A DNA stretch of 64,000 nucleotides from Magnetospirillum molischianum DSM 120 (lineage in GTDB: Bacteria > Pseudomonadota > Alphaproteobacteria > Rhodospirillales > Magnetospirillaceae): the NCBI RefSeq assembly GCF_000294655.1, contig NZ_CAHP01000001.1, positions 145,362-209,361 of the forward strand, written 5' to 3'. The notes below the pieces were generated by a model. The model saw only the letters and a list, made by a program, of their open reading frames with translations. It searched no databases and was not told the DNA's origin. Below, piece after piece: positions 17,277 through 26,768 of the stretch. Within the stretch, counting starts at the first letter, position 1; each line of letters opens with the position of its first letter. The position numbers and the translations under genes are program-made.

Positions 17277-19916
17277 TTATCTCGCCTCCGATCCGCCACC
17301 GCCCCAGCGCGCCAGGGTGGCGGCCAGGATCGGCCGGCGGATTGGCTTGGACAGGTAATCGTCCATACCGGCGGCCAGACAGCGGTCGCGGTCGCCTTCC
17401 ATGGCGTTGGCGGTCATCGCGATCACCGGCACCCGTGCTTGCGGGCCGTCGAGCGATCGAATCAGCTGGGTGGCCCGATACCCATCCATGTCGGGCAATT
17501 GCACGTCCATCAGGACCAGATCGAAAGTGTTGCGCACCACCATCGCAACGCCTTCGACGGCGTTCGAGGCGATTTCGACGTCGTGCCCCAGAGACGAGAG
17601 GAACCCCCGCGCGACCTCTTGATTGATCCGGTTGTCTTCGACCAGCAAGATATGCAGCGACGGGCCGGTCGCGGGGCGTTCCGATGCCGACGGTTGGGGT
17701 TCTTCGGGGGCGGAGGTCGCTGTCAGGTCGCGGGCCAGACGCAGGGCGTGGATCGGCTTGGTCGTTACCACCACATTTTCCAATGTTTCCGCAATCGCTC
17801 GGGCCGATGCGTCATTGACCGTCAGTACGCAGCGCGTGGCGGCGAAGAACGGTTCGGCTTTCAGCATCACCAAAAGATCGGTCCCGGTGACGAACGGCAT
17901 GTCGTGATCGACAACCAATGCGTCGAACGGGGTTCCGCCACTTTGGGCGGCCCGCGCTGTTGCCAATGCCTCGGGAGCCGAGGCTGCCTGTATGACGTCC
18001 GCGCCCAGCGCTGTTAGGTCGGCGGTCAGGAGGGTGGCGGCCTGAATTCCGTTTTCGACGAGCAGCAGCGACAGGCCAGCCAAAGGCCGTTCGAGCGGGC
18101 GGGGGGGAGACGAGCGAACGAGGGGAAGGCGGATGAGGAAGGTGCTGCCCTGGCCTTCGGCGCTGGAGAAGTTGATCTTGCCGCCCATCACTTTCGCCAG
18201 CTTGAGCGAGATCGCCAGTCCTAAGCCAGTGCCGCCGAACCGGCGCGAGGTCGAGGAATCCGCCTGAATGAATTTGTCGAACAGCCGTTCCTGCGCCGCC
18301 GCCGGAATGCCGATGCCGGTATCTTCGATCGTAATCGTCAAAAATCCATCGACATAATCGGCACTCAACCGAACCGTGCCGAATTCCGTGAATTTGACGG
18401 CATTGCCGAGTAGGTTCAGCATGATCTGGCGGATACGAACCTCGTCACCGATAAAGGTGGCGTCGGCCTCGGGCGCGATCGAGAACAGCAGATCGACGGA
18501 TTTTCCTTTCAAGCGCGGGCTGACGATATCGATGCCGCCTTCAATCAAGGTGCGCAGGCAAAACGGCTGTTCGTCGATGTCGAAATGGCCGGCTTCGATT
18601 TTCGAATAATCCAGGATATCGTTGATGATGGTCAGCAGCGATTCCGCCGAGGCGTGGATGGTGTCGGCCATCCTCCGCTGATCCTCGGTCAGTGGCGTGT
18701 CGAGCAGAAGGTCGGTCATCCCGACGATACCGTTCATCGGGGTGCGGATTTCGTGGCTCATTGTCGCCAGGAATTCCGATTTGATCCGGGTCGCCGATTC
18801 CGCCTCTTCCTTGGCGGCGATCAGGGCGTCGCGGGTGCGGCGCAGATCGGTGACATCGTTGATGCCGAGGAGCAGCGCCTCGTCCCCGCCGATCTCCAGC
18901 GTGCGGCCCGACACCATTCCCCAGAAGGTTGAGCCGTCGTGGCGGCGGAACAGAATCTCGCGGTCGGTTGAATGGTCCAGCGCGGCGGCCTCGACTTCGG
19001 TCCAGGAAGCGGCGTCGAGAAAGGCGGTGGCAGGGATGCCTTGGGGATCGGTGCCGTCGCCCAGTACCGCATCGCGCATCAGGGGGTTGGCATAGATCAC
19101 CGTTCCATTCGCCCGCGACAACAAAACGATCATGACCGGCATCGATTCAATGATCAGGCGCAGGTGCTGCTCGCCTTCGCGGACGATCTGTTCGGCGGCT
19201 TTTTCCTCCTGGAGGCGGAGGAGTTTGCGGGCATGGCAACGGAACACGTCAAGCGAGCGGGCGATATCGCCGATCTCGTCCTTGCGGTACAGGGCTGGGA
19301 TCTCGGCGACGTCCTCGCCCCGCGCCAGTCGCAGCATCACCGAACTGATGTTGCAGATCGGGTAGGTCAGACTGCGGAAGGTAATGATGATGAAGCTGGC
19401 CAGGAACAGAAACGCGCCGATCAGCGCCGACGCTCCTTCCATCGTCGCCTGACGAACGGCGGAATCGAGTGCGTCACGCGAGTAATAGATCCTCAGGCGC
19501 CCGACTTTTACCGGCCCTTCGTTGGACGAGTGAATCACCGGCAGGTCGATCAGAAGGGAGGAATCAATCGGACGGTCGTTCCCGATGAAACCGATCTGAA
19601 CCCCTTCGACATCGTTGACGAAGACGGCGACGATCTCGGGGTCCGAGCGCAGCGCGTCGAGTTGGGTCGTTACCAGCTCGTAATCGTAATCGTAGATCGG
19701 TCGTGACAGCGACCGTGCGGTGAAAAGAGCGGTTCGGTTCATCTCGGTCGCCAGGGCTGACAATCCGGCTTCCCGCATCTCCCACAGCCCGATCAGGCCG
19801 ATGATTGTGATGGCCAGGAACGACCCGCCAAGGACGGCAAGCAACGCTGTGCTTCCCAAAGGAAGAAGGCGCATTTCGGCTTTGTCTGGCGGATCGGGAG
19901 ACGGTGATGTCGTCAT
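17277..19916 (-). CDS. Membrane hybrid histidine kinase with two receiver domains
   Basis: An 879-residue hybrid sensor. Domains in order: membrane segment (21-44), periplasmic loop of about 115 residues, membrane segment (162-181), HAMP (182-240), PAS (about 250-365), HisKA with acceptor His near 388 (ATMSHEIRTPMNG), GHKL ATPase (GTGLGL), a first receiver domain and a second receiver domain (VEDN...LMDVQLPDMDG...KPI). The first receiver is degenerate: it starts LLVEN rather than VDDN but keeps the Asp in VVDHDMP and the Lys. No Hpt domain is present. It converges on the secreted FecR/TbpB-like gene with a seven-base gap and is divergent, by 71 bases, from a periplasmic solute-binding gene that could feed it a ligand. 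Confidence 0.92.
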   Translation of the reverse strand: MTTSPSPDPPDKAEMRLLPLGSTALLAVLGGSFLAITIIGLIGLWEMREAGLSALATEMNRTALFTARSLSRPIYDYDYELVTTQLDALRSDPEIVAVFVNDVEGVQIGFIGNDRPIDSSLLIDLPVIHSSNEGPVKVGRLRIYYSRDALDSAVRQATMEGASALIGAFLFLASFIIITFRSLTYPICNISSVMLRLARGEDVAEIPALYRKDEIGDIARSLDVFRCHARKLLRLQEEKAAEQIVREGEQHLRLIIESMPVMIVLLSRANGTVIYANPLMRDAVLGDGTDPQGIPATAFLDAASWTEVEAAALDHSTDREILFRRHDGSTFWGMVSGRTLEIGGDEALLLGINDVTDLRRTRDALIAAKEEAESATRIKSEFLATMSHEIRTPMNGIVGMTDLLLDTPLTEDQRRMADTIHASAESLLTIINDILDYSKIEAGHFDIDEQPFCLRTLIEGGIDIVSPRLKGKSVDLLFSIAPEADATFIGDEVRIRQIMLNLLGNAVKFTEFGTVRLSADYVDGFLTITIEDTGIGIPAAAQERLFDKFIQADSSTSRRFGGTGLGLAISLKLAKVMGGKINFSSAEGQGSTFLIRLPLVRSSPPRPLERPLAGLSLLLVENGIQAATLLTADLTALGADVIQAASAPEALATARAAQSGGTPFDALVVDHDMPFVTGTDLLVMLKAEPFFAATRCVLTVNDASARAIAETLENVVVTTKPIHALRLARDLTATSAPEEPQPSASERPATGPSLHILLVEDNRINQEVARGFLSSLGHDVEIASNAVEGVAMVVRNTFDLVLMDVQLPDMDGYRATQLIRSLDGPQARVPVIAMTANAMEGDRDRCLAAGMDDYLSKPIRRPILAATLARWGGGGSEAR

Positions 19917-19987
19917 ATGTCACGCCTGGCGAATATCGCGGTTTATTTAGGATAGAATGCCACCGTCTCGGACCCGGAGGAACCGCC

Positions 19988-20749
19988 ATGAAGGGTTTGT
20001 TGCTCGCCGTCCTGATCCTGGTGACTTTACCGTTCCAGGCCGCGGCCGTTTCTCCGACGGTCGTGTTGGCTGCCGATCCCTGGTGCCCTCACATCTGCCC
20101 GGCGGATTTGTCCCATCCCGGCTATATGGTCGAGGTCGCCCGTCGGGCCTTTGCCGTGTCGGGCGTCACCGTGATCTATCGCGCGATGTCCTGGAGCCGG
20201 GCGATAGCCGATGCCCGTGAAGGCCGCATCGACGGGGTTATGGGGACTTTGGCCAGCCGGGCCGAGGCGTTGGACCTGCCACAGGAGGGATTTGGCCGTA
20301 ATTTCTATGCGTTTGCGGTGCGTGCCGACGAGTCCTGGACGTTTACCGATCTCGCCTCGTTGGAGGAGCGGACCATCGGCGTGGTTCAGGGCTATAGCTA
20401 TTCGCCCGCGCTCGATCCTTGGTTGGCCGAACATAGAGACCAGATTCAGGCGCTGGGGGGGCAGGCCGCGCTGGAACGCAACCTGCGCAAGCTGTTGGCG
20501 GGGCGCATCGATACGCTGATCGAGGATGAAGCGGTCTTGAAATATCGGCTGAAGAGCTTGCCCGAGGCCCGCTATATCCGGTTGGCCGGTCGGATCGAGA
20601 GCGGTGCTTTGTACATTGCCTTTTCCCGCCGCGACGGGCGGGGTACCGATCTTGCCCGCATGTTCGATTCCGGCGTCCGATCTCTGCGTGCGTCCGGCGA
20701 GTTGGACCTGATTCTGGCTCGGTATGGGATTCGAGATCAGCCGCGCTGA
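19988..20749 (+). CDS. Periplasmic solute-binding protein, family 3
   Basis: A 253-residue secreted protein with a signal peptide (1-21, ending QAAAV) and a two-lobed amino-acid-type binding fold, recognisable from PGYMVEVARRAF, the WSRAIADAREGRIDGVMG stretch near 75-95 and the IGVVQGYSY segment near 140. No ABC permease or ATPase gene is adjacent, so it may act as a sensor input rather than a transporter part; the divergent hybrid kinase is an obvious candidate partner, but that is inference. The start at 19988 has CGGAGGAACC upstream. It ends five bases before the convergent HD-GYP gene. Confidence 0.8.
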   Translation: MKGLLLAVLILVTLPFQAAAVSPTVVLAADPWCPHICPADLSHPGYMVEVARRAFAVSGVTVIYRAMSWSRAIADAREGRIDGVMGTLASRAEALDLPQEGFGRNFYAFAVRADESWTFTDLASLEERTIGVVQGYSYSPALDPWLAEHRDQIQALGGQAALERNLRKLLAGRIDTLIEDEAVLKYRLKSLPEARYIRLAGRIESGALYIAFSRRDGRGTDLARMFDSGVRSLRASGELDLILARYGIRDQPR

Positions 20750-20754
20750 CGCGA

Positions 20755-21816
20755 TCATCCCGCGACGGAGGTCAACTCGACCGGATCGGCGAAACGCGTC
20801 TGGATGTCGAGCACCTCGTTCCAGGCCGCCAGGAACGCCTCGACGCAGTGCGGGTCGAAATGATGACCGGAATTTTCGATCAGAAACGCCTTGGCCCGTT
20901 CCATCTCCCACGCTTTTTTATAGGGACGGCGGCTGGTCAGAGCGTCGAAGACATCGGCGACGGCGACGATCCGGCCCGAGATCGGAATCGTCTCGCCTGC
21001 GATTCCATAGGGATAGCCGGTTCCATCGAATTTCTCGTGATGAGTAATGGCGATCTCGGCCCCCAGTTGAATCAGATGCGACGAACTGCCGGACAGAATG
21101 GCATGACCGATGATCGGATGGTGCCTCATCACCTCTGTCTCGTTGTCGTCGAGACGACCCGGCTTCAGCAAGATATGGTCTGGCGTCCCCAGCTTTCCGA
21201 CATCGTGCATTGGCGCGGCTTTGAAGATCAGCTCGCATAAATCATCGGCCAGACCCAGCCCGCAGGCGATCAACCGGGAATAATGCGCCATGCGGAGAAT
21301 GTGGCTGCCGGTTTCCGGGTCGCGGAATTCGGCGGCCTTGGCTAACCGGACGATCAGTTCTTCCTCGCGGTCGAGCATTGCCCGCGTGGCGTTGCGGACC
21401 TCCTCAGCCAGCCAGCGGTTCTGGTCACGTAGCCGCAGATGGCTGCGCCGTAGGGCCAGCAGATTGGTGACACGGACCCGCATCTCGCTGGGATCGACCG
21501 GCTTGGTCAGAAAGTCGGTCACCCCCAGCTCAAGCGCGGTCTGGCGGACAAAGCGGTCGGCGGCGGCGGTGATCATCACGATCGGCACGTCGCGTGCGCC
21601 CGGTATCGCCCGCATCCGCCGGACATATTCGTGACCGTCAATTCCGGGCATCATGTAATCGACCAGGACAAGGTCGGCCATCTGTCGCGCACAATCGACC
21701 AGCGCCGCCAGCGGATCGGGATAGCAGGCGATCGAGACTTCGCTATCGACGCGTCGGACAATCTGTTCGAACAGCATCAGGTTGGTGTCGTTGTCGTCTA
21801 CGATGTGGACCAGCAT
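20755..21816 (-). CDS. Response regulator with HD-GYP cyclic di-GMP phosphodiesterase domain
   Basis: A 353-residue cytosolic protein. Residues 1-120 form a receiver domain (IVDDND, phospho-acceptor Asp in LVDYMMPGIDG, Lys in LTKPV), and about 150-340 form an HD-GYP domain with the HDVGK pair, the HH and HHEKFDGTGYP motifs needed for metal binding and hydrolysis of cyclic di-GMP. The gene lies 19 bases after the hybrid kinase on the same strand, so phosphotransfer from that kinase's Hpt domain is likely. The pair probably controls cyclic di-GMP level, hence motility or biofilm. Confidence 0.95.
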   Translation of the reverse strand: MLVHIVDDNDTNLMLFEQIVRRVDSEVSIACYPDPLAALVDCARQMADLVLVDYMMPGIDGHEYVRRMRAIPGARDVPIVMITAAADRFVRQTALELGVTDFLTKPVDPSEMRVRVTNLLALRRSHLRLRDQNRWLAEEVRNATRAMLDREEELIVRLAKAAEFRDPETGSHILRMAHYSRLIACGLGLADDLCELIFKAAPMHDVGKLGTPDHILLKPGRLDDNETEVMRHHPIIGHAILSGSSSHLIQLGAEIAITHHEKFDGTGYPYGIAGETIPISGRIVAVADVFDALTSRRPYKKAWEMERAKAFLIENSGHHFDPHCVEAFLAAWNEVLDIQTRFADPVELTSVAG

Positions 21817-21835
21817 GAGGAGACCTTTCGGACTC

Positions 21836-24595
21836 TTAAGGGGTGTGTCTGGCGGTTTCTGCCGCCGCGCGGGCCAGCATCGCTAGCGAATTTCCAGTGT
21901 CACCGGCGTCGCGGGCGGCATGCTCCAGGCGACCCGAGGCATCGGCGAGGCGGGCATAGCCCAGATTGGCCGCCGCCCCCTTGAGGGAATGGCTGGCGGC
22001 AACGATCGCCTGACGGTCGCCCGAGGTTACCGCCAGATCGATGTCGCGTATCCTCGCCGCAAGCCCGGCGCGGAAGGAGGCGAGCAGGGTGGCAAGGGAT
22101 TCCGCCCCCAGAGCTTTGGCCAGATCGGTCTGGGAGTCTTTGTCGATCAGCGGCGGTTCATCGGCCTGACCCGGAAGGGAGCGGGCGACCTGAGCCGGGA
22201 TCGGGTGGTTGCCGCGCTCTCCCGCCAGACGGGCCATCCAACGGTCGAGGCACTGAGCCAACCGTCGGCGGTCAATCGGCTTCGAGATGTAATCGTCCAT
22301 TCCTCCCGTCAGACACAGATCGCGATCGCCGGTCATTGCGTTGGCGGTCATCGCGATGATGACGATATTAGATTTCGGAGGAGCCAGCGCTCGGATCGAG
22401 CGGGTGGCGTCCAGGCCGTCGATGCCGGGCATCTGCATGTCCATCAGAACCAGATCGTAATCGCCCCGCATAACCCGCTCGATTGCCTCGCCGCCATCAT
22501 CGGCGACATCGGCACGGTGGCCCAGTTTGACCAGCAGTCCGACCGCGACCTGTTGGTTGATCGCATTATCCTCGGCCACCAGCACTTTCAGTGATAATAG
22601 CGGCGATGGCGACGAGGTTTCTGTCGCATTGATCGGGTGAGGTCCGCTCCGACCGCGCCCCAGCAGAGTCATCAGACTGTCGAGCAGCGTGCTCTGTCGG
22701 ATTGGCTTTATCAAAATCTGGTCAAGCGACAATTGCGCGGCTTTGTCGTGCAGCGATCCCAGATCGGCTGATGACGCCAGTATAATCGGCAGCCCGCACG
22801 TGGTCGGGTCGGCTCGCAACACCGCCGCCAGATCCAACCCGGTCATCCCCGGCATCTGGTGATCCAGGATCACGGTCTCGAACGGCACGCCTCGCCCCTG
22901 CGCGGCACGGATATCGGCCAGCCCGGTGGCGGCGTTATCGGCCAGTGTCACCGCGGCCCCCCAGGCTCGCAACTGGTGGGTAAAGATTTCGCGGTTGGTG
23001 AAATTGTCGTCAACCACCAGGATTCGGGCATCGCGTAACGGGTTGTCGGGCAGATCCTCGGATGGCGTGTCGTCGGTGCGGTCGAGCGGTACAGAGAACC
23101 AGAAGGTGCTGCCCACTCCTTCCTCGCTGTCGAAACCGATCTGCCCGCCCATCAGGACCAGCAGACGTTTGCAGATCGCCAGCCCGAGGCCGCTGCCGCC
23201 AAAGCGGCGTGCCGTCGAGGCATCGGCCTGGGAGAACATGCCGAACAGACGGTCGCGGGCGGCGGCGGGGATGCCGATCCCGGTATCCTGAACCGAAACA
23301 TGCAGGATTGCCCGCTCTGGTCCGTCCTGCTTCAGCGAGGCCTGGATCGATACGGTTCCATGTTCGGTGAATTTGATCGCGTTCCCGGCGAGGTTCAGCA
23401 AAATCTGGCGAAGACGTCCGGTGTCCCCCCGGAATACGCCCCGTGTTTCGAGCGGAACCAGATAGCTGAGTTCGATGTCTCGACCGCGAACACGCGGCGA
23501 CAGGATATCGACCACGCCTTCGATCAGTGGACGGATCTCGAATGCGCTCTGTTCCAGCTCCAGCCGCCCGGCCTCCATCTTCGAGAAGTCCAGGATATCG
23601 TTGATTATATGGAGCAGAGCTTCGGCCGAGGCGCGCACGGTGTTGGCGAAATGCTGCTGTTCCAGGGTCAGGTCGGTGTCGAGCAACAGACTGGTCATCC
23701 CAATGATGCCGTTCATCGGGGTGCGGATTTCGTGGCTCATCGTCGCCAGGAATTCCGATTTGGCACGGCTGGCGGCCTCGGCCCGTTCGACGGCGACCGC
23801 CATTGCCTTTTCCATCTGTTTGCGCGGAGTGATATCGGTGCGGATGGCGACGAACTGGCGCGGATGGCCGCTTTCGTCGAGAATCGGCACGATCGTTGCC
23901 GCTACCCAACACAGCACGCCGCTTTTCGATCTGTTGCAGACTTCTCCGTGCCACACCTGGCCCGAGGTGATCGTTCGCCACAGATCGGAATAGAAATCGG
24001 GAGAATGCAGGCCGGATTTTACGATCCGGTGATTTTGGCCGAGCAACTCGTCGGGCGAGTAGCCGGTGATCTCACAGAACTTGTCGTTGGCGTAGAGGAT
24101 CGTGCCTCGGGAATCGGTGATGCTGACAATGGCGTGCTGGTCGAGAGCGAATTTCTGCTGTTTCAACTCGCGCTGAACTGCCGTGCGTTCGCGCACCAAA
24201 CGGGCGATCAGTGCGCTGATCTCTTCCAGTCCCAGATCTTCCGCACCAAGTCTGGGCTGTTCCAGCGATTCGAGGATTTCTCCGGCGCTTTGGCGCAATT
24301 GGGTGATAACCCGAAGCTTGGCGGCGGATTCATCGCCAAGTCTGGAGGTAACGCGACTTAGTTCCTCGGTGCAGTGTCGGACGTCATGGTCGCGCCGGAT
24401 CAGGGCGCTTTCGGAATGACGATAGGATTCAGCCGCACTCGCGAGCAGCGAATCGAGGCCGTCGAGGAGGGTGGCTACCGCCGGGGGAAGGGTTACGGGA
24501 TCGACGGCGCGGGCCGCCGTCATGACCGACAGAGCTTCCGCTTCAGTCTCGACCCCAAATGCGGTTTGCATTTGTTTCAGCAGAACTGGGTGCAT
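21836..24595 (-). CDS. Cytosolic hybrid histidine kinase with PAS, two receivers and Hpt
   Basis: A 919-residue soluble sensor with no membrane segment. Domains: helical N terminus likely coiled coil (1-145), PAS with PAC (about 150-265), HisKA with acceptor His near 288 (ATMSHEIRTPMNG), GHKL ATPase (GSGLGL), receiver 1 (VVDDN, LDHQMPGMTG), receiver 2 (AEDN, LMDMQMPGIDG) and a C-terminal Hpt domain (HSLKGAAANLG). All elements of a multistep phosphorelay are present in one chain. The HD-GYP regulator gene follows 19 bases downstream and is its probable output. The PAS signal could be a redox or small ligand; no haem-binding signature was identified by eye. Confidence 0.94.
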   Translation of the reverse strand: MHPVLLKQMQTAFGVETEAEALSVMTAARAVDPVTLPPAVATLLDGLDSLLASAAESYRHSESALIRRDHDVRHCTEELSRVTSRLGDESAAKLRVITQLRQSAGEILESLEQPRLGAEDLGLEEISALIARLVRERTAVQRELKQQKFALDQHAIVSITDSRGTILYANDKFCEITGYSPDELLGQNHRIVKSGLHSPDFYSDLWRTITSGQVWHGEVCNRSKSGVLCWVAATIVPILDESGHPRQFVAIRTDITPRKQMEKAMAVAVERAEAASRAKSEFLATMSHEIRTPMNGIIGMTSLLLDTDLTLEQQHFANTVRASAEALLHIINDILDFSKMEAGRLELEQSAFEIRPLIEGVVDILSPRVRGRDIELSYLVPLETRGVFRGDTGRLRQILLNLAGNAIKFTEHGTVSIQASLKQDGPERAILHVSVQDTGIGIPAAARDRLFGMFSQADASTARRFGGSGLGLAICKRLLVLMGGQIGFDSEEGVGSTFWFSVPLDRTDDTPSEDLPDNPLRDARILVVDDNFTNREIFTHQLRAWGAAVTLADNAATGLADIRAAQGRGVPFETVILDHQMPGMTGLDLAAVLRADPTTCGLPIILASSADLGSLHDKAAQLSLDQILIKPIRQSTLLDSLMTLLGRGRSGPHPINATETSSPSPLLSLKVLVAEDNAINQQVAVGLLVKLGHRADVADDGGEAIERVMRGDYDLVLMDMQMPGIDGLDATRSIRALAPPKSNIVIIAMTANAMTGDRDLCLTGGMDDYISKPIDRRRLAQCLDRWMARLAGERGNHPIPAQVARSLPGQADEPPLIDKDSQTDLAKALGAESLATLLASFRAGLAARIRDIDLAVTSGDRQAIVAASHSLKGAAANLGYARLADASGRLEHAARDAGDTGNSLAMLARAAAETARHTP

Positions 24596-24738
24596 CTTAC
24601 CCCCATGGCGCCGTCTTCCCTTGCACCTTGATTTTTCCGGCGAGGATAGGACCCGTCACATTTTCAAGCTAAGAACGCGAATGGTGTAATTTCTCTTAAT
24701 GCACGGCGGCGTTGGTCGCTCGATCCCCCTGGTTGCGG

Positions 24739-26415
24739 TTACGTCCTTTGAATTGAGGTCAGGAATCCCTCGACGGCGTGGCGCAGGGTTTCCGCCACCC
24801 GAGTCAGGCGTTCCGACGATTGGCGAACTTGGGTCGCGCCATTGCCGTTGCGGCTGGCGGCGTCCTGAATCCCGTTGATGTTCGCCGATACCTCGCCGGT
24901 GCCGAGGGCCGCCTGCTCGATGTTACGGGCGATTTCGTGGGTCGCGGCGTTTTGTTCCTCGACAGCAGCCGCGATCTGGCTGGCAACATGCTCCATGCCA
25001 TGAATACTGGCGATAACCTCGTCCAGGGCGGTTACGACATCGTTGGTCTGAGCCTGGACGGCTTCGACCTGACGGGTGATGTCCTCGGTGGCCCGTCCGG
25101 TCTGGTTGGCCAGTGTCTTGACCTCACCCGCGACGACGGCAAAGCCCTTGCCCGCCTCGCCCGCACGGGCGGCCTCGATCGTCGCATTCAACGCCAACAG
25201 GTTGGTCTGTGACGCGATATCGGTGATCAATCCGACCACAGTCGAGATGTCGGCGGCGGCCTTCGACAGAATCCGCACCGAAGAGGCGGCACGATCGGCA
25301 GCCTGAACCGCTTGGGCAGAGGACTCGATCGAATGGCCGACCTGCCGCGAAATTTCCGAGATCGAGGACGATAATTCCTCGACGGCGGCGGCAACCGTGT
25401 CAACATTGACCGCGGCCTCGTTGGCGGCGGCGGCCACCGTGGTCGCCCGCGTTCCGGTGTCCTGAGCATCGCGTTCAAGTGCGGTCGAGGTCTGGCCCAA
25501 TTCCCCCGACGCATTCGACACGTCCTGAAGTGTAGCCTTGGCGGTGCGGTTGAATTCGGCGACTAACTCGCCCATCAGGATGGCGCGGCGAATTTTGGCC
25601 TCGTTTTCACGGGCGGCGGCGGCTTCCAGTTCCTGGTTGTGCCGTAACTGATCGCGCAGGGTCAGCAGGGCGGTGGCGACTTCGCCCAGTTCGTCCTTGC
25701 GTTCGGTTCCGGCAATGGAGATGGAAAGATCGCCCTTGGCCAGGGAATGGACTTCTTCGACGCAGGCGCGCAGCGGACGGGAGACGCCGCGTTGAGCGAT
25801 CAACGCGCCCAAACCGATCCCGACGATCAGGACAATGGCCGAAGACGACACCAGCAAAATCGAACGCAGGCGGGCCATCTCGTCTGCTTCCCGGTTGGTT
25901 TGGGCCTGACGGTCTTCTTCCCGTTTGAAAAAGACGCGAACCGCCTCGCGGGCGGCGGCGGCGGCGCTGGCGCTGGTTCTGCTCAACGTGACCAGTTCTT
26001 CGCTCCCGGCGCGTGCAGCGGCCAGGACTGCGGTGGAGGATCGTGCGAACGCCTCTTCCTTGACGGCGATGGCGTCGATGAGGACGCGGCTGTCGGCATC
26101 AGGATTAAGTTCGCGGATCTTCGCCAAACGCTGATTGAACAGTTTGCGTTCTGTCTGCAACCCCTCTTCGGCGGCTTGGAGCGCCGTCGGCGTGGTGTCG
26201 ATCGCGGCCACCGCCTGGATCGCGTTCATCGCCTGGACGTTGGTGTTCAGCCGGGCGGCAAGAAGGGTGGATTGCCCGCTTTGGGCGATGAGGTCCATTT
26301 CCTCGTCAAGGACTTGAAACGACAGGATCGAGAACGTCGATAAGGCCACGATGGCGAGGCCGAGGACGCCGACGATCACGAGTATCTTGTGAAACACCCG
26401 AAGGTTATCAAGCAT
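24739..26415 (-). CDS. Methyl-accepting chemotaxis protein, four-helix-bundle sensor type
   Basis: A 558-residue inner-membrane chemoreceptor. It has a membrane segment at about 9-32, a roughly 150-residue all-helical periplasmic domain of the four-helix-bundle class, a second membrane segment (about 188-210), HAMP (about 211-265) and a cytoplasmic signalling domain with the conserved tip ([19 protein letters not shown]). The start at 26415 has GGGAGA upstream; a frame to 26466 exists but is less well supported. There is no C-terminal CheR-docking motif. The signalling region is nearly identical to that of the other minus-strand receptor in this window. Ligand unknown. Confidence 0.92.
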   Translation of the reverse strand: MLDNLRVFHKILVIVGVLGLAIVALSTFSILSFQVLDEEMDLIAQSGQSTLLAARLNTNVQAMNAIQAVAAIDTTPTALQAAEEGLQTERKLFNQRLAKIRELNPDADSRVLIDAIAVKEEAFARSSTAVLAAARAGSEELVTLSRTSASAAAAAREAVRVFFKREEDRQAQTNREADEMARLRSILLVSSSAIVLIVGIGLGALIAQRGVSRPLRACVEEVHSLAKGDLSISIAGTERKDELGEVATALLTLRDQLRHNQELEAAAARENEAKIRRAILMGELVAEFNRTAKATLQDVSNASGELGQTSTALERDAQDTGTRATTVAAAANEAAVNVDTVAAAVEELSSSISEISRQVGHSIESSAQAVQAADRAASSVRILSKAAADISTVVGLITDIASQTNLLALNATIEAARAGEAGKGFAVVAGEVKTLANQTGRATEDITRQVEAVQAQTNDVVTALDEVIASIHGMEHVASQIAAAVEEQNAATHEIARNIEQAALGTGEVSANINGIQDAASRNGNGATQVRQSSERLTRVAETLRHAVEGFLTSIQRT

Positions 26416-26585
26416 TTGACGTCTCCCGAAAGAATAACCGAGCGTCCACTCCCAGCCATCGGCCATCCGAGGTGAGAGGGGGGAATCTTGTCGCTTTGGG
26501 GCCGTTCTCGCTAAAATATTATACCCTTCAGTCAGTGCCTAAGGATATAATCAGCGCCGCCTTTGAGTGCAAGAGAATCGGGGGT

Positions 26586-26768
26586 TCATCCCTGAAAGGT
26601 TTCTTTGATCCGCTCGACTGCGTTCCTGTCGTAGAGGCTGCACGCGCCGCGCTTCGCCGTGGGGTCCAGGCCGAGCTTCGTGATGGCGTTCTTTACGCGT
26701 GCGTCTGAAATACCCAGCTCTTTTGCTATTTTTCCGGCGCTGACGAGATCGGTGTTCGCATCGGTCAT
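26586..26768 (-). CDS. Small helix-turn-helix protein, function unknown
   Basis: A 60-residue protein that is almost nothing but a winged or simple HTH. The motif spans about residues 10-34 (GKIAKELGISDARVKNAITKLG), followed by a basic, MerR-like segment (AVERIKETF). A GGAGAAG ribosome-binding site precedes the start at 26768. Codon use and the clear HTH argue that it is real. It stands alone between two chemoreceptor genes. It may bind DNA as a dimer; I do not recognise a named family. Confidence 0.65.
   Translation of the reverse strand: MTDANTDLVSAGKIAKELGISDARVKNAITKLGLDPTAKRGACSLYDRNAVERIKETFQG

Noticed and set aside
11985..25220. Repeated DNA in chemoreceptor genes as a mobile element
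   Set aside because: The similarity follows the conserved signalling domain in frame and has no terminal repeats or transposase.
26472..26708. 78-codon plus-strand frame overlapping the small HTH gene
   Set aside because: The minus-strand HTH protein is a much better gene here, with a clear motif and ribosome-binding site.
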